From: Conoideocrella luteorostrata
Lineage: Eukaryota > Ascomycota > Sordariomycetes > Hypocreales > Clavicipitaceae
Assembly: GCA_032433595.1 (NCBI GenBank)
Contig: JASWJB010000099.1
Coordinates: forward strand, 62,001-126,000
Direction: 5' to 3'
Length of the DNA: 64,000 nt
A program made the translations under genes and the position numbers. The notes under the pieces were generated by a model, which was not told the DNA's origin, made no database searches, and saw only the letters and a list, made by a program, of their open reading frames with translations. Position 1 is the first letter of the stretch. Each line of letters opens with the position of its first letter. This document shows positions 36,601 through 48,476 of this stretch, in pieces.

Positions 36601-38545
36601 CAACGCCAACGCCCCTCAGTCTCCTTTCCACACCGGTTTCCCAGAGCCATCCTTTTGTGCGTTCAACAACGAGTATGACATTGTACTCCGTACATAATTG
36701 GGCATAGGACATACCGAGCGTATCCTAGGCATCGACTCGAACTATTGTGTCTCTTGCCATGCTGCGGGCTCAATAACGATACGAACCCCTGTAGCCACTA
36801 GGATATGGCTTTCGACTTGGACCCCGGTCTTGGTTCTCTCTGTCCTGGGCCAGCGCTCCTATTTCGGCACTCGCCATAAGTGCCATGTCACCTCGCAATA
36901 TAGGTTGACACCTGGAAGCCGTCGATTTCTCTCGAACTCTATTGGCAGTAAATAGCTTTCGAAATCTTGCCGTCCCGTCCGTCCATCCATACCCATGCCA
37001 TCACTCGGACAATCCTGACACCAAGATGGAGAGCCTGCTGTCGTGCAGCTGCAACCAGAAGTCGTTGTATAAGCAGGGCCGTGTTGTCGTGCCCGATGCC
37101 GCTTATCATACATGAGTGTTTTGATTTAATCAAACGTTTGGACGACTTCCATGCTCTCTGTCTATTTCGATCTGCTTCAGGCATCGTCGTCAAATTTCTC
37201 ATCCCATCACATTTCCCTTTCACGGATTGTGCCTGTTGACACGAGAATTAGTGCTGAAAGGTGCTCCTTCCTGTTCTGAATCATCTGCTCACACCCGTCT
37301 ACCATTCTGCATTCGAAGGGTGGAAGGACCATCCTATACGCAGAAAGATAGCTGGTTTTTCATAGGCAAGCTCACCAAACCCCTTCGTCGCTCTTGCTCT
37401 TCTTTCTCTATTCCAGCCTCCTCTACATCTCACGACTTCCTGCGCTGGTGAGGCGCACCTACTCTTCTCCAGCTCCCAGGTATGTTGCTAGCCCAGAAGA
37501 CGTCGATGGAAAACAAATCTGATGATGTTGCAGAAGCTTTCTTCGCTTTTCGAGTTCCTTTCCCTTGACCAAACAAGCCATCGGTGGCAATCATCGTTTC
37601 CGAAAGCCTTCTACTCTACATCGACCGCCTTGTGTTTCTTTGATTCTAGCTGATCATACCTTTGAGTGGAGAGTGTGATGATCAAGGCATTGTATGCATA
37701 CCAATCGCTGATTGCTCCTTTGTACAAGCTATTGAGTGAGTTCTTCTTTCTTCGTATGTGTTAATTGTTTCTCTCTTTCTCTCGTTTTTTTAAAAAAAAA
37801 AAAAAACTACACCATTTCAGCTCTCTCCACCTCTTCCCCCCTTCTCTCTTTACCCAACCACTCTATCGACATCTCGCTTCTTGGCTACGAGATTGTCAGT
37901 CCTATCGACTTTGGGGGCTATGCTGGCTAGTATATTTGTCTTTGGCGTTTTCCCAGGCGGCAGGCTCTTCTGAGCGTATTGTGCTATTTCTAGCGTTGTC
38001 TGGAGATTACTGGGCATACATCTCTGCTTGGTGAAACTCCATCAAAACACTCCTACATTGGCGGTATTCAGTTCGACGTGTCTTGGTCACCATTACACTT
38101 GTTTTGAGCTACCTGCAGGCATATATGACGCGAATCCACTATGGTCTTGACCAAGTCGAGGAGGACCAAGAGAATCCTTCGTTGTCTCTATGCTGCTCAA
38201 CAACATGACCACCAGTTGAGCCCGTCAGCCACTCCACTTATTCGGTATAATTTGTTACACAACTATCATCGTTGTATCCAAGTTGCCGTAGACCTGGGGA
38301 AGCCATTGGAGCATATACCTCCGCGGCTTGCTTTCTCTGATCTGTCTTGGTTTCTTCGTTCGCAATTAGAGGCCCAACGAATTACTGACGGAAGTAGGCT
38401 TTGGTCACAAGTTGCACCAATTCTGACTTTCATTCAAGCCAATATACGGATACTTGGCAAATCACATAGTTTCCCTACTTTGTTCATCTGGCAATCAAAG
38501 GAGGAACATCGCTCTTTCTTTTTCTTTGCTTTTGTCAACGTCAAA
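33631..38545. other. Divergent gap of 4.9 kb, no convincing gene
   Basis: The gap lies between the start of the SET gene and the start of the eIF4E-motif gene, which diverge. Frames are short and lack domains, apart from one weak candidate at 35740-36228. One TACTCCGTAC copy is at 36684-36693. From about 37.4 to 38.5 kb the plus strand is rich in pyrimidines (TCTTTC and CTCTTT runs, plus a T7/A14-type tract near 37785), as expected for a fungal promoter and long leader. Confidence 0.5.
35740..36228 (+). CDS. Possible small protein with hydrophobic N-terminus and proline-rich tail (weak)
   Basis: The ATG-initiated frame has 162 codons. It starts with a hydrophobic stretch, continues through Ser-rich sequence and a second hydrophobic patch, and ends in PPPRPKPDTPIPEPDTPDE, which contains a short internal repeat (PDTP twice). 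No family is recognised, and a minus frame overlaps it. Length alone does not exclude chance. Confidence 0.2.
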   Translation: MFWRETMLIGFVLSVLRVPCGIPIVLLMINTLTTWSLLRSLSSEDSGSGSSSTRLFIFHRLFTSLLKARRVFFFSFWAIVVPPLYQYSEIVSSSSTSIDSCFHRTWTGKGMEKLLASSNTHRPVPLSQSVSSGNGADPPPRPKPDTPIPEPDTPDECRAVIS

Positions 38546-41315
38546 ATGAGCTCTAAGTCCTACACTACTCGCGAGCTCCTACGAATGAGACAAACCTCAG
38601 CGATCAAAGAGGTGAACGATAAACTGTCCCAAAAGCTCCACAGAGACACTGATATTGGTAAGTTCACATTGGCCTCATTTTTTAAACCCCTCGTTATATT
38701 CTACTGCTATTATACAATCTAACACTAATGTTTATAGGAGAAATACTCCGCATGTCACCCGAGCGAGCTCTCCCCCTCATTGAGGAGGAGGTGCTGGAAA
38801 GCAATATACAAGATGAAGCTGCTTCTGAGGAACCGTCTGTTCGTCAGCTGGACGGAACCGATGCCGAATGGAAGTATCGGGGTCGGACCGAATCGGAGCA
38901 CGCGGAGATTCAGCCGATTGGGGCTCCGGCCGGTCTTCCCGCTCAGAAAGATGAAGGTTTCCAGAGGTTTTACAAGGCTGTGGTGTCCCCAACCCATGTC
39001 CGAGTTACCGCGGGTGGGCGTATTGTTCCAAATACTCGAGGCTCATCATCTCCAACCGCTAAATGGTCTAAGGAAAAGCCTGGTGGCGACACCTCTTACA
39101 TTCCTCGGTCAGCTAGCCATTGCTATGGGGACGTGCCTGGTGTCCCTGTACCAGCCTCCGTGCCACATCATGCATTTGGTCCCTTTCCCCCTATGTTTCC
39201 TGGATTTATGCCAGGTATGCATCCAGGAGTTGCTCCCGGCGCTCATCCGCATTTTTCCATGATGCCTTGGCAGATGGGTATGGGCATGGGCAATTCATTC
39301 GGCATGGCTCATCCTGCTCCGCCCCAAATGCATCAAGCCAAACCAGCTGCAAATGCTCCGGCAGGATCTGGAACAAGCGAGAAGGAGAATGAGACTGTCA
39401 ATTCGGAAAGTTCGGGCTCTGTTCGCATTTCGCCACCTGACCGCTTTGATCACGGCCGGCCCTTTTTCTTCAACGGCCAATGGGTCATGCCGGCTGGAGG
39501 CTCCTTCTACCCATATGGTATGGCACCTCTTCCAGGCTTCCCTGTCCCAGGTCTGGGCGCTCCGGCTATGATGCCTCCGCGATTTGCTCTCCCTGCCGTG
39601 ATGCACCCGGCGGCAATGAAGCTAGATCCGGGCATGCACGCTCGTGTGGCGTCAACGTCAAGTACTCCTAGTGTCGCCGGCCATGCAGCTGTGCCAATCT
39701 CCTCTATTCGGCCAAGTGACATCACTAAAAAGCAGATCGAGGTTCTGAGATCATCTTTGAGATACTTTGAAGACCAGTTGCAGTATAACAAGCATCAGAT
39801 TGATGAGAAGGGCATGGAGACCCAAGCCAAGATGGTTCGTCAGCAAATCCAACATTTCGAGAAAAACTTGAAGATGCAGCTTGAGAGTGAGCAAGCTCAC
39901 TATCCAGTGCATGAGCACCACAAAGATGCTAGCAGCTCAACTCCTCATGATAATGGGAAAGATTCTACTTCTTCTACGGCTAATGACATCAAATCAGAGC
40001 GTGATTCGAGCCAGTCGTCGGTATCACAAGATGATGTAGCTCATCCGCGTTCAACAAAGACGGAGAAAAGCCAAGATCCATTTGCTTCTCGACGTCCTTC
40101 AGCCTTGAAACAGACAAAATCCGCTTCTGCTCCTGTTTCTGCTAAGATTACTCCAGAATCGTCTGAAGATAGTGAGCCTGTCAAACGATCCTCGGCATTG
40201 CCTGTCAGCGCCGCGCTCGCCCCACCGTTCCATCCTCGAGTGGATAGTACCGCGTCGGTGCCTAATCCAGTCACTACACGTGTGTTTTCAGGCTCTTCTG
40301 CGGAGGATGTCGATTTTGTGCAGGGTATGAATGAAAGCTGTACAGGCTCGTCCGGTTCGGAAAGTTTTACTGAGAAGCCCTACTTGATTGGGAAACTTCC
40401 TGATGCTGGTCATACAGGGGCGGGCAAACCCACTGGCTATCTATATGGCCGCGATCTTACAGAAGATGAGTTGCGTGCTCGTCACATGTACTGGGGCAAG
40501 GCGCCTCGACATCTTCAAAAGGGCTTGCCCAAGTTTGATGGCAAGGATTTTTATCCACCGTCTCCTGTTAAATCTCTTGCCCCAGCTTCAGCCCCAACCG
40601 CTACTGCAGCATCATCTCCAATGCCTTCTGGCTACGCTGGAAACGATTACACGTTGGGTGCTCCAAAGTGCAGTTTTGATCCATTCCGGTCTGTCGGAAA
40701 ATCTAGTCAGCGACCTTCCCGTAGTGTTTTGGGTGCAGCAACCCAGTCTGAGCATGTAACCGGCTCCGATAAGTCGGTCGGGCCACCATTTCAGGGTCAG
40801 CAGGGAGTGCCATTGGGCTCTATGCCAGCGGGCCGCAGCTACGACGACTTTCGCAAAGTCATTTCCCAAAATGCCGAAATGCCCCCTGATGGTTGCAAAG
40901 ATAAATCCTTAGATGATGATGATGGCACGAATATTTTGTTCCGAGGAAGGAAGTATATGGCTGCAGCTAATGGGTATGTGTGATGAATGAATAGGATCCG
41001 ATTGATGGATGTTTTGCTAATTAACATGACAGAAAAAATCGAAACGAATTATGGCAACGTGTGTGGAAACGAAACAAATCGAGCGCTGCTGCCGTGCCTG
41101 GCGCCGTGTCATCCATGACAGCACGAGGTGTGTTGCCCAACTATGCTGGTCATGCCACTGCCTCTCTCACACCAGCCATTGCCAACGTATCCATTTCTCC
41201 AAAAGGACCGTCATCCAAATTTACATCAGCTGAAGATCCTGTCTCTTCAAGCGCTGGCCCTAGCAAGGTGGAAAATCGACCACCAAATATCCCCGAAGTC
41301 AAAGAAAGCCGTTAA
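38546..41315 (+). CDS. Large disordered protein with N-terminal eIF4E-binding motif (4E-T-like candidate)
   Basis: Three exons, 38546-38657, 38738-40973 and 41033-41315, give 876 residues; introns are 80 and 59 nt, with GTAAGT and GTATGT donors. If the second intron is retained, translation stops two codons later, yet the spliced frame continues for 94 codons in good register. Residues 6-12, YTTRELL, match the canonical eIF4E-binding motif Y-x4-L-hydrophobic and resemble the YTKEELL of animal 4E-T. Pro/Gly/Met/His-rich sequence spans about 172-242 and 286-339, a coiled coil about 366-420, Ser-rich acidic linker after that, and a conserved-looking block with GYLYGRDLTEDELRARHMYW at about 600-620. 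The tail is Lys/Arg-rich then Ala/Ser-rich. A role in translational repression or P-bodies is inferred from the motif and layout only. The name is not established. Confidence 0.8.
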
Positions 41316-42503
41316 AAGTGCTGTCATTGAGCTACAGTCTTGAGCATGCCACCGCGGCATATCCACAGGATTCCCCTATTGTCGGCTCGCAAACGGAAAA
41401 GAAGCTCTAGAAAGAGCATACATTATTGCTTTCATGTTTACATACTGTATGAGTACCTCGCCAGCTCATTTGTTGGCTGTTGTATAAATTACATCTTGAC
41501 TTTGCTACATTTGACGAGCTACTCGGACTTAGCTCCCGAATGAGGCTATATATTTCTTACAGCCCCGAAGGAATTGTTCGCGCAGTGGCGGAACTGCTGA
41601 GGCATGTGGACAACTGACACATGGATTACACATTTGATGAGAAGTAATGTGGCGAGACGTGGAATGGGGATTGTTTTCATTATTTTTCGCATCACGAAGG
41701 TGCATTTAGCATTGCTTTTGCCAGGTATCAGGCGCAGAGCCAAGACTGTCTATCGCTCGCCCAGTTACGAGATGTAACTGCTGTGTCAGACGTATTGTAC
41801 GAGATTCAGAGTAGACTAAAGAGTGGAGTAGAACTAGCTATTTGCCCAAGCACGGGAAGAACTGATAGTAAATAGACCACGAATTGTACTTCTAACCATT
41901 TTCATGGTATGTGCCTTACCATCAAATTTCCATCTTCACGGAGTAAAGACCCTCGTTGAAAATCTTCGGGCAAGAGTAGAAAACTGCTGATAGTGAATAG
42001 CTTCTACTTGGGTTTTTCTTCGCCAGTCGTATACCTCGAAAACCATTGACTTGGTGGTTAACGCGGAGATATCCTAGCGGTAATGTTCTACGATACGACA
42101 CACTCTACAAGTCTACGGTTCGATTCATGCCTACACGTACTAGCATCGAGTGCGTGTCTGGAGTGAGATGTGGAAGAGAGATAAATAATCTGATCTCGGC
42201 TTCGACAACAGTGAGAGCATCACGTCACGGTAGAGTAGTAGGCAAAATGACTTCGGGAAACGCCTCCCATGGAGCATCTCACAAATTGGTGAAATGGCCA
42301 TTGAGAATAAAATTCTCAATTCAGCTACCCTGCTGTAGACCCAGCCTGCACTGAAAAAAAAAATGCAGGCATGACAAAACGCCGGAGTATCATGCCCATT
42401 CCTTGCTAAAGTTGAACCCCTTTTTGCCAATGTCACATTGCGAAGTGTCGTTTCTCTTCATTTTGTTTCTTTGTTATTGAGCATTCGTCAAAATTCACCG
42501 CAC
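41316..42503. other. Convergent 3' region, no gene
   Basis: It lies between the stop codons of the eIF4E-motif gene and the L26 gene. No frame exceeds about 100 codons with any recognisable feature. A GGTTCGATTC string near 42117 was tested as a tRNA T-arm and rejected. Confidence 0.55.
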
Positions 42504-43091
42504 TTAAGCGGAAACCTTGTTGTTGGCACGGAGCTCACGGCCAACCTTGGAGCGGGCCAGGATATCCTCACGGTCCTTATCAAGCTTGAGCTTGGTTATA
42601 ACAACGTTGGAAGGGTGAAGGCCGAGAGGGACAGACTGGCCAGAAGCCTTGTCGCGTGTGATACGCTCGACATGGATAACATATTTGAGACGGTACACAG
42701 AGGTAACCTTGCCCTCACGACCCTTGTTGGAGCCACGGACGATGGTAACCTCGTCGTCCTTGCGGATAGGAATGCTTCGGACCTGCGAGGCGATAATTAG
42801 CAACAAACCATACCATTGAGAAAAATGAATTAATAATAAAAAAATTACGCTCATCGCATAGTTTGGGACTTACGTTGTACTTCTCACGCAACTCCTTGCT
42901 GAGGGGAGCGCTCATGATAACACGACGCTGGCTGGAGGGAGCCTTGAAGTGAGCTGCACGGCTCTTGCGTCGCGAGGACGAAACATCTGTTAATTGATCG
43001 TTAGACCAAAGAAAAATCCGTTGGGTAGGTGCAATTGATCAATCATATGTTGAAAAGGCAATCATTACTTACTGTTGCTGACCTTTACCAT
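42504..43091 (-). CDS. Large-subunit ribosomal protein L26 (uL24)
   Basis: Exons 43091-43073 (19 nt), 42986-42874 and 42782-42504 give 136 residues; introns are 86 and 91 nt with GTAAGT donors. The protein starts [20 protein letters not shown] and contains [20 protein letters not shown], then the KOW motif [16 protein letters not shown] at about 52-67, then [20 protein letters not shown]. This is a near-textbook uL24. It binds 25S rRNA near the peptide-exit tunnel in the cytosolic 60S subunit. Fungal L26 is typically about 127-140 residues, so this one is complete. The tiny first exon, ending just after the start, is common in fungal ribosomal protein genes and puts regulatory sequence in intron 1. 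Confidence 0.97.
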
Positions 43092-43671
43092 TGTGACGGT
43101 TGTTGTTGAGGAGCAACGAAGGAATTCGGCTTTGGGTGATGAGGAGCGGACACAAAAGTTTAACCAGTTCTCGAAATATTTGCTCGCGAAGAGGTAGTTG
43201 TGGGAGAAAATTAGACGAAGGGTGTGGACAGCACGTGACTCAAATGCCCACCTTCACCCACAATTAACTTTTCTGTCGAACATAGCAGCCACTTTTTTTT
43301 GGTTTTGGAGGGGCGGTTTGAACGTTGCGACGAGGCTAAGCCAAATTGGGACAGATACGATAAAGCTTGACAATGTGTTATGAACCGAATATTGGCCAGC
43401 GAATTGGCATGGTAAGAACACAGTAGTGTATTAGAGTGTTCGACCAGATATGTGACTGACCGATCATTTGTCATGGAAAGAGGATACGAAGGAGCATAGT
43501 TTTGGTGTTGATTGGTCCCGACCAATGGTCGGTTTACTACAGTAGAGTTCCTCGTTCCTCTATAAAATACATACTATATAGAACAAATTCACATTTGTCT
43601 CTATCCATCTTACAAGACTTCTAGTGATCCTCCTCACTCAGAACAATTACTACGTGATTAAATGATATGAT
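43092..43671. promoter_or_regulatory. L26 promoter region and Cox11 3' flank
   Basis: This 580 bp lies between two minus-strand genes. It carries the L26 leader and promoter next to 43091 and the Cox11 3' untranslated region next to 43671. No clear core element can be named by eye. Confidence 0.5.
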
Positions 43672-44679
43672 CTAAAGGGTGACCGCAACAGGGGCTTTGA
43701 ATCTGCCGTTATTATCATACCGTGCTTCTGTTTCGCTTTATGTCAGTATTGTAGACACAGTGCCTATATGTATTTAATTTCTAACTCGGAGCTTTGACTT
43801 ACTGAAAAAAGTGTAGTTGAGTGTGACTGTTTCCACACCTTTCATGTTCAAGTCGTTCAGCAGGTCCGGGTCGAGATAAAAGAACACTGGCATGTCCACC
43901 TCCTCGCCAGCATTCAACCGTTGTTCTTCGAAGCAAAAACACTGAATTTTGCTAAAATACGGCGCGCACTGTGCCGGTGTGACACTGTATGTAGCTACGC
44001 CGATGATATCCTTTGTGCCTCGGTTCGTTGCCTTGTAGAATGCCAGGGCCGTCTCGCCAGGCAGGACGCGGACTTCGCGCTGTTGGGGGACAAACTTCCA
44101 GGGCAGTTCGTCAGAAACGGAGGCGTTGAACGTGACTTTGATTCGGTTGGCGGATGTGACGGGTACAAGGCGGGTTGAGAGGTCGCCGTCAGAGGAGCCA
44201 CCATGGGCGCGGACAGGCTGGCCACCCCAGCCGGTAGTTTGGCAGATCTGTTTGGCGGTTAGAAAAGTAATGACCTACTGAGAAAGCAAGTTTAGTATAT
44301 ACATACCATTTTGTACAGTGGCACAGATCCATATGCCACGGCGACGGTTCCCAAAATAACACTCAAGGTGTAAAAACTATACCAACCTGTCAGCTCAGCT
44401 GTTTGGCTATGACACAGAATACAGCGAAACGTACGCGACGGTTTGATTTTTCCTGCCGTAATGGGCTCGGATCTGCTCCATCGATGGCGGTTGCTGTTGT
44501 TGTTGCTGCTGCTGTAGCTGCTGGGCGCTTCGGGGCATTGACGTTGAGGCATTTCGTCGGAAGCTGCTGATTCGTTGTGATTGGGCCTGGTGTGGCCGAG
44601 CATTTTGGCAAAAGAAGCAATGCCACTGTGAAGAACTTGCATGCACTGAGCTGCGCGCAAGACGTGGTCCCCTATTCAT
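43672..44679 (-). CDS. COX11: Cox11, mitochondrial copper chaperone for cytochrome c oxidase
   Basis: Exons 44679-44435, 44376-44307, 44247-43803 and 43727-43672 give 271 residues; introns are 58, 59 and 75 nt with GTACGT, GTATGT and GTAAGT donors. The N-terminus is an Arg/Ser-rich presequence with a polyglutamine tract before SMEQIRAHYGRKNQT. One membrane segment lies at 83-105 (TLSVILGTVAVAYGSVPLYK). The CtaG/Cox11 domain follows with ICQTTGWGGQP, the copper-site CFCF (Cys208 and Cys210), and the conserved C-terminal LNYTFFKAR. Cox11 passes copper to the CuB site of Cox1 from the intermembrane-space side of the inner membrane. All key residues are present. The last exon is only 56 nt. Confidence 0.95.
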
Positions 44680-45154
44680 CGTGTATTGTGAGGAATTGAG
44701 GTGTACAAGCTGAAGATGCTTGCACAGTTGGAGAGGCCGTCTTACTTTTCCGCTGGGGTGACATGATATCTGGATGGTGGTGTGGGTCTAACATACGCCT
44801 TTTCAGAGGTCTACATCTGGCTTGGCTTACCAGTCATCCATGTCAAGGGTGGAAAAGAGAAAAAAATCCTTTTATGACAATGTAATTGAATTTACGACAA
44901 ATTTGTTCAATTTGGAGGATTATTAAAGAAAATATTGTAAAATAGGCAAAACATCCATAAGGGGCGGTTGTCGCAGAACAAAAAAAAAATGGCGCCTAAC
45001 CATAAAACAAGCCAAACCATAATATGCGCCAGTGATGCAAGAAAATGCTACCCTTCCCAAAATGGAGGACCAAAAAAAAAAAAAAAACCGGAATAAATAA
45101 ATAAATAAATTATGTTGACAATTTTAAAGTCCAAATACAATAGAGGTATGCCAC
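44680..45154. other. Cox11 upstream and oxidoreductase 3' flank
   Basis: No gene is seen. The stretch includes A-rich runs (A15 at 45073-45087) and an AAAT repeat at 45092-45110, just beyond the stop of the oxidoreductase gene. Confidence 0.55.
45073..45110. repeat. A15 run followed by (AAAT)n
   Basis: A homopolymer A run, then CCGG, then about four and a half AAAT units, all non-coding. Confidence 0.85.
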
Positions 45155-46827
45155 TCAATCCTGCACTCGCTTAGATTTAACTCCGTTGAGTACAGGCCTC
45201 ATTGATTGACTGCCAGTGCCGGCGAGACGCTCTAGGATTTGTACAACAAAGACCTGTATGAGCATGATCAGCAGTCGGGCAAAATGATCTAGAAGACCCA
45301 ACCTTGGTTTCTTGCCACGACTGTAGGTCGAATCTTTGAATTCAAATGGAAGCTTTGCGCCAAGATGTTCTTGAGCCACATGAAGGCCACTGCTGAATCC
45401 GTCTTCGTGGAAACCATACTTCGTCCAAGCTCCGGCGTAGCTGATTCCACGTGTATTTTGAATGTGTCGTAAAAACTTTTGAGCACGAATAGCGGCTGGC
45501 GTGTATAACGGATGCGAGTAATAGAATTTTGCTTTTGTTAGCGCGGTTCGAGGTCTGTGGAGCGGGTTCAACGTCACAAGAACGTCGCCGAAGGGATCTC
45601 GAGGAATATGCTGCAGAATGTTCATGTTATATGTCAGGGATACTTGGTTAATGTTTGCCCTGGCCGGGGACGACAAGGTGAGATAATTCCAGCTAGACCA
45701 GGCCTTGCGATTCCGTGGCATGAGTGTCAAGTCGGAATGCAGAACCGCCTCGTTCTGCGACGTTTGGAAGCAAGAGAGGATGTCACGCTCTTGTTTAGTC
45801 GCGGTGGACCCGAGTATGGACAATGCCTGGTCGCCGTGAGTGGCCAAGATTACATGATCAAAGGAGTCTGTCATTCCGTTTTCGAAATGCAACACAACAC
45901 GGCCATCTTCATCGTGGGAAAGAGTCCTAACAGGCGTATTCAGAAATAGATGATTAGGCGGAAAGCCCTTCATTACCGCGTCAATGTACGATTGTGACCC
46001 ATCTCTTAGGGTAAGCCAGTCTGGCCGAGCAGCTATGGTCGATAAGAGATGATGATTCCATCTATCGTGAGTGTTAGCAGATAAATAGCCATTGTTTCTA
46101 TTAGGCGGGTGGCTGCATACAAGAATCGCGCGAGAGTCAAGACTGGGAATTCAAGACTGCATTTGTCAGGGCTCGTACTCCATACAGCAGCTGTCATGGG
46201 TATTAAATAGTCATCTCGGAATGCATCTGAATACCCCTCACGGGCTAGATACTCGCCAATGGTCTCGCCTCTACCAATTGATTGCGAGAGGCTATCGGTC
46301 TTCTTCACAGGCTGTTCGTCTTCTTCATTGATGAGGAGATCGAGAGCGAATTGATTAAATCGGACAATATCGAATATCATTCTCCACATTCGCAGTGAGA
46401 AAAGATTTCTTCTCTGACAAAATATCGAGGCTAAATTTTTGCCCGCCCACTCGAAAAGTCCCTGGTCTCTGGAGACGCCGAATGTCATCTCTGTTGGCTC
46501 AGTGACTACGTTGACCTTCTTCAAAAAATTGATGAAGTTTGCTGAAATTGAACCATGTCAGCAGAAGAATATGTTTTACGATGGCGATGCCAGAGACTTA
46601 CGATAAGTCGCCGTGTTCAAGACGATAAATCCGGTATCGACGGCGGTCGAATATTTCCCTGCTTTCCACTGGACAGTGTTGGTGTGACCGCCAAGCCGAT
46701 CCGCAGCTTCGTACAGATAGACATCGTGGTAGGTTCTGTTCAAAGCCCATAAAGCAGCTATACCTGTACACCCGCTGCCAACTATGGCCACCTTCTTCCT
46801 GTTAGGGGAGTTAATTGGCCGACTCAT
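45155..46827 (-). CDS. FAD-dependent amine oxidase-like protein (COG2907 type)
   Basis: Exons 46827-46602, 46541-46121 and 46061-45155 give 517 residues; introns are 60 and 59 nt with GTAAGT and GTATGC donors. The FAD-binding Rossmann motif is VAIVGSGCTGIAALWALN at about 13-30, with the ribose-binding Glu40 and the following RLGGHTNTV. Later parts include ARFLWNHHLLS, DGSQSYIDA and a C-terminal GYxF-like SYAGAWTKYGFHEDGF region typical of this flavin family. A hydrophobic helix at 476-495 near the C-terminus may anchor it to a membrane. In bacteria, relatives sit with cyclopropane-fatty-acid synthases, so a lipid substrate is plausible, but nothing here proves it. No partner gene of that kind is adjacent. 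Confidence 0.88.
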
Positions 46828-48476
46828 TAGAGATGGGAAATCTCGAGCGAGGACTCAAGTATGGTCTGTGGGAAGGAATGGAAAGGCAGATGAGTACAAG
46901 GAAGAAGGGGTGAGGGGCCTTCAAAGGCCCACAGCTTTCCTTCAGAAACGTCGAGATAGATGACGAAGAGAAGTTGACTGTCCAAGAACACCAATTCTTA
47001 ATCTACAGGTAAACATATGCAAGCGGTATCGAAATCAGTTGGCAGAGAGGGGAACGGTGGCGTGTGGCGCTGTTGCTGCAGCATGGCTGGATAGCACGGC
47101 CTAGCGTGGCTCGATGTATGACGTTGTGAATGAGACTGCATGATGCGAGAGGGACGTCGAACTTACGAATGCTGTGGCCGTGGCATGGCTACCGAAAGTC
47201 AAAATCAAACGGCAAAAAATGGCACCCAAAACTGGCTCGACGGAACAAATTGAGAGGAGGGATTGTTGAGCTAGAATCCAGAATGCAAGTTGCGACAACG
47301 CAACAATATACATGGAGCAGACGACGAAGTCCTGTCCGCATGACCTGACTATTGTTGCACGTCGCGGCGCTTATAATAGCCTTAAGCATTAGCCTCGAGC
47401 ATCGACCTCGGATAAGCGCAGGCTGCTACCAGTCAGTCATGCATGCCATATTGCTATAATGACTCCGGAGTCCAATGACGTCGTAGTCCCAACGTTCAAC
47501 AATTCGATTAACGGCGCGGGCAGCACACTCCAGCGGATGGATTATCCCTCTAATGCTGCCACAGACATCCACGCCAGATTCTCCAGCGACTGGGGATGCT
47601 CTAACGCACCAATTACCGGGCTAGGTACTCCGTGCTTATTGGTATACACGTACTCCGTACAATATGGTACTCCGTAGCGGGGCCCGCAACCCCAACAAGA
47701 TTTTGTTCCAACCGAGAGACGCGGTCAAGTTTTACGATTCTGAGACGTAGCCTAACTAGCCAGCCACTTTCTTCAGCCAAAGCAATAATACAATACTCCA
47801 TACCATACGGAATGCTCCGTGCAATACTTCGTTTGCCTCTCGAAATATCCAGCATGAACAGAAGCAGCAGAGGTAGAAACAGAGGGCAGCGATCTACACT
47901 GTGTTTGCAAAACAACAGAGCTTTCGTAAGCCTACAACCTCTGCTTGGTATGTCGAGCACTCAACGGGATCGGTCAACGTTGGTACGAGTCGCCAATTCT
48001 TAAAAGCGCCGTGCAGGAAAATTTAGACAATTCAGCCTGCATCGATCTGCCCGGTTAATACAACTACACGCCATTGTGATAGAATCACGGCGCTCAGCCT
48101 GTTTTCTTCATTCTCCGGGGAAATTCAACTTTGTTTGAAGGAGAAAAGAGAAGTTCTGTCAATGAGTCTAACGACCGCCTATATTGGTGCGGGCTGACGA
48201 GCGCACGGACCACATCTTTGTCAAACTCCCTCACGTGAGCGACTTATGGCTGGCTGCTCCCGAAAAGCTGCCTGTGACATCGCCGGCTCATAAGGAAGGA
48301 CCTGCTGCTGACGACGACCTTCATCGCCCGCTTCCTTATGTACCTGAACACTCCATAAATCGCCAGCGAATCCTTGACTCATTAGCGCTTCTTCTTACGA
48401 CTTCAAGCTATATTCCTTGTTGACATTCATCTGTCTGCGCTTCTTGCACGGAGTGCCATTGCAACCAGCAGTCAAT
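46828..48476. promoter_or_regulatory. Divergent region between the oxidoreductase and Vti1 genes
   Basis: The two genes diverge over 1.65 kb. Overlapping frames on both strands show no domain. A TACTCCGTAC group lies at 47626-47676, and ATACGGAATGCTCCGT-like remnants lie near 47805. Confidence 0.5.
47626..47676. repeat. Three TACTCCGT elements in one orientation
   Basis: TACTCCGTGC (47626), TACTCCGTAC (47651-47660) and TACTCCGTAG (47668) lie within 52 bp, between divergent genes, about 0.8 kb from each start. Confidence 0.85.

Noticed and set aside
42080..42140. GGTTCGATTC string that looks like a tRNA T-arm
   Set aside because: The bases on each side do not pair into a five-base stem, and no D-arm or acceptor stem can be drawn around it.
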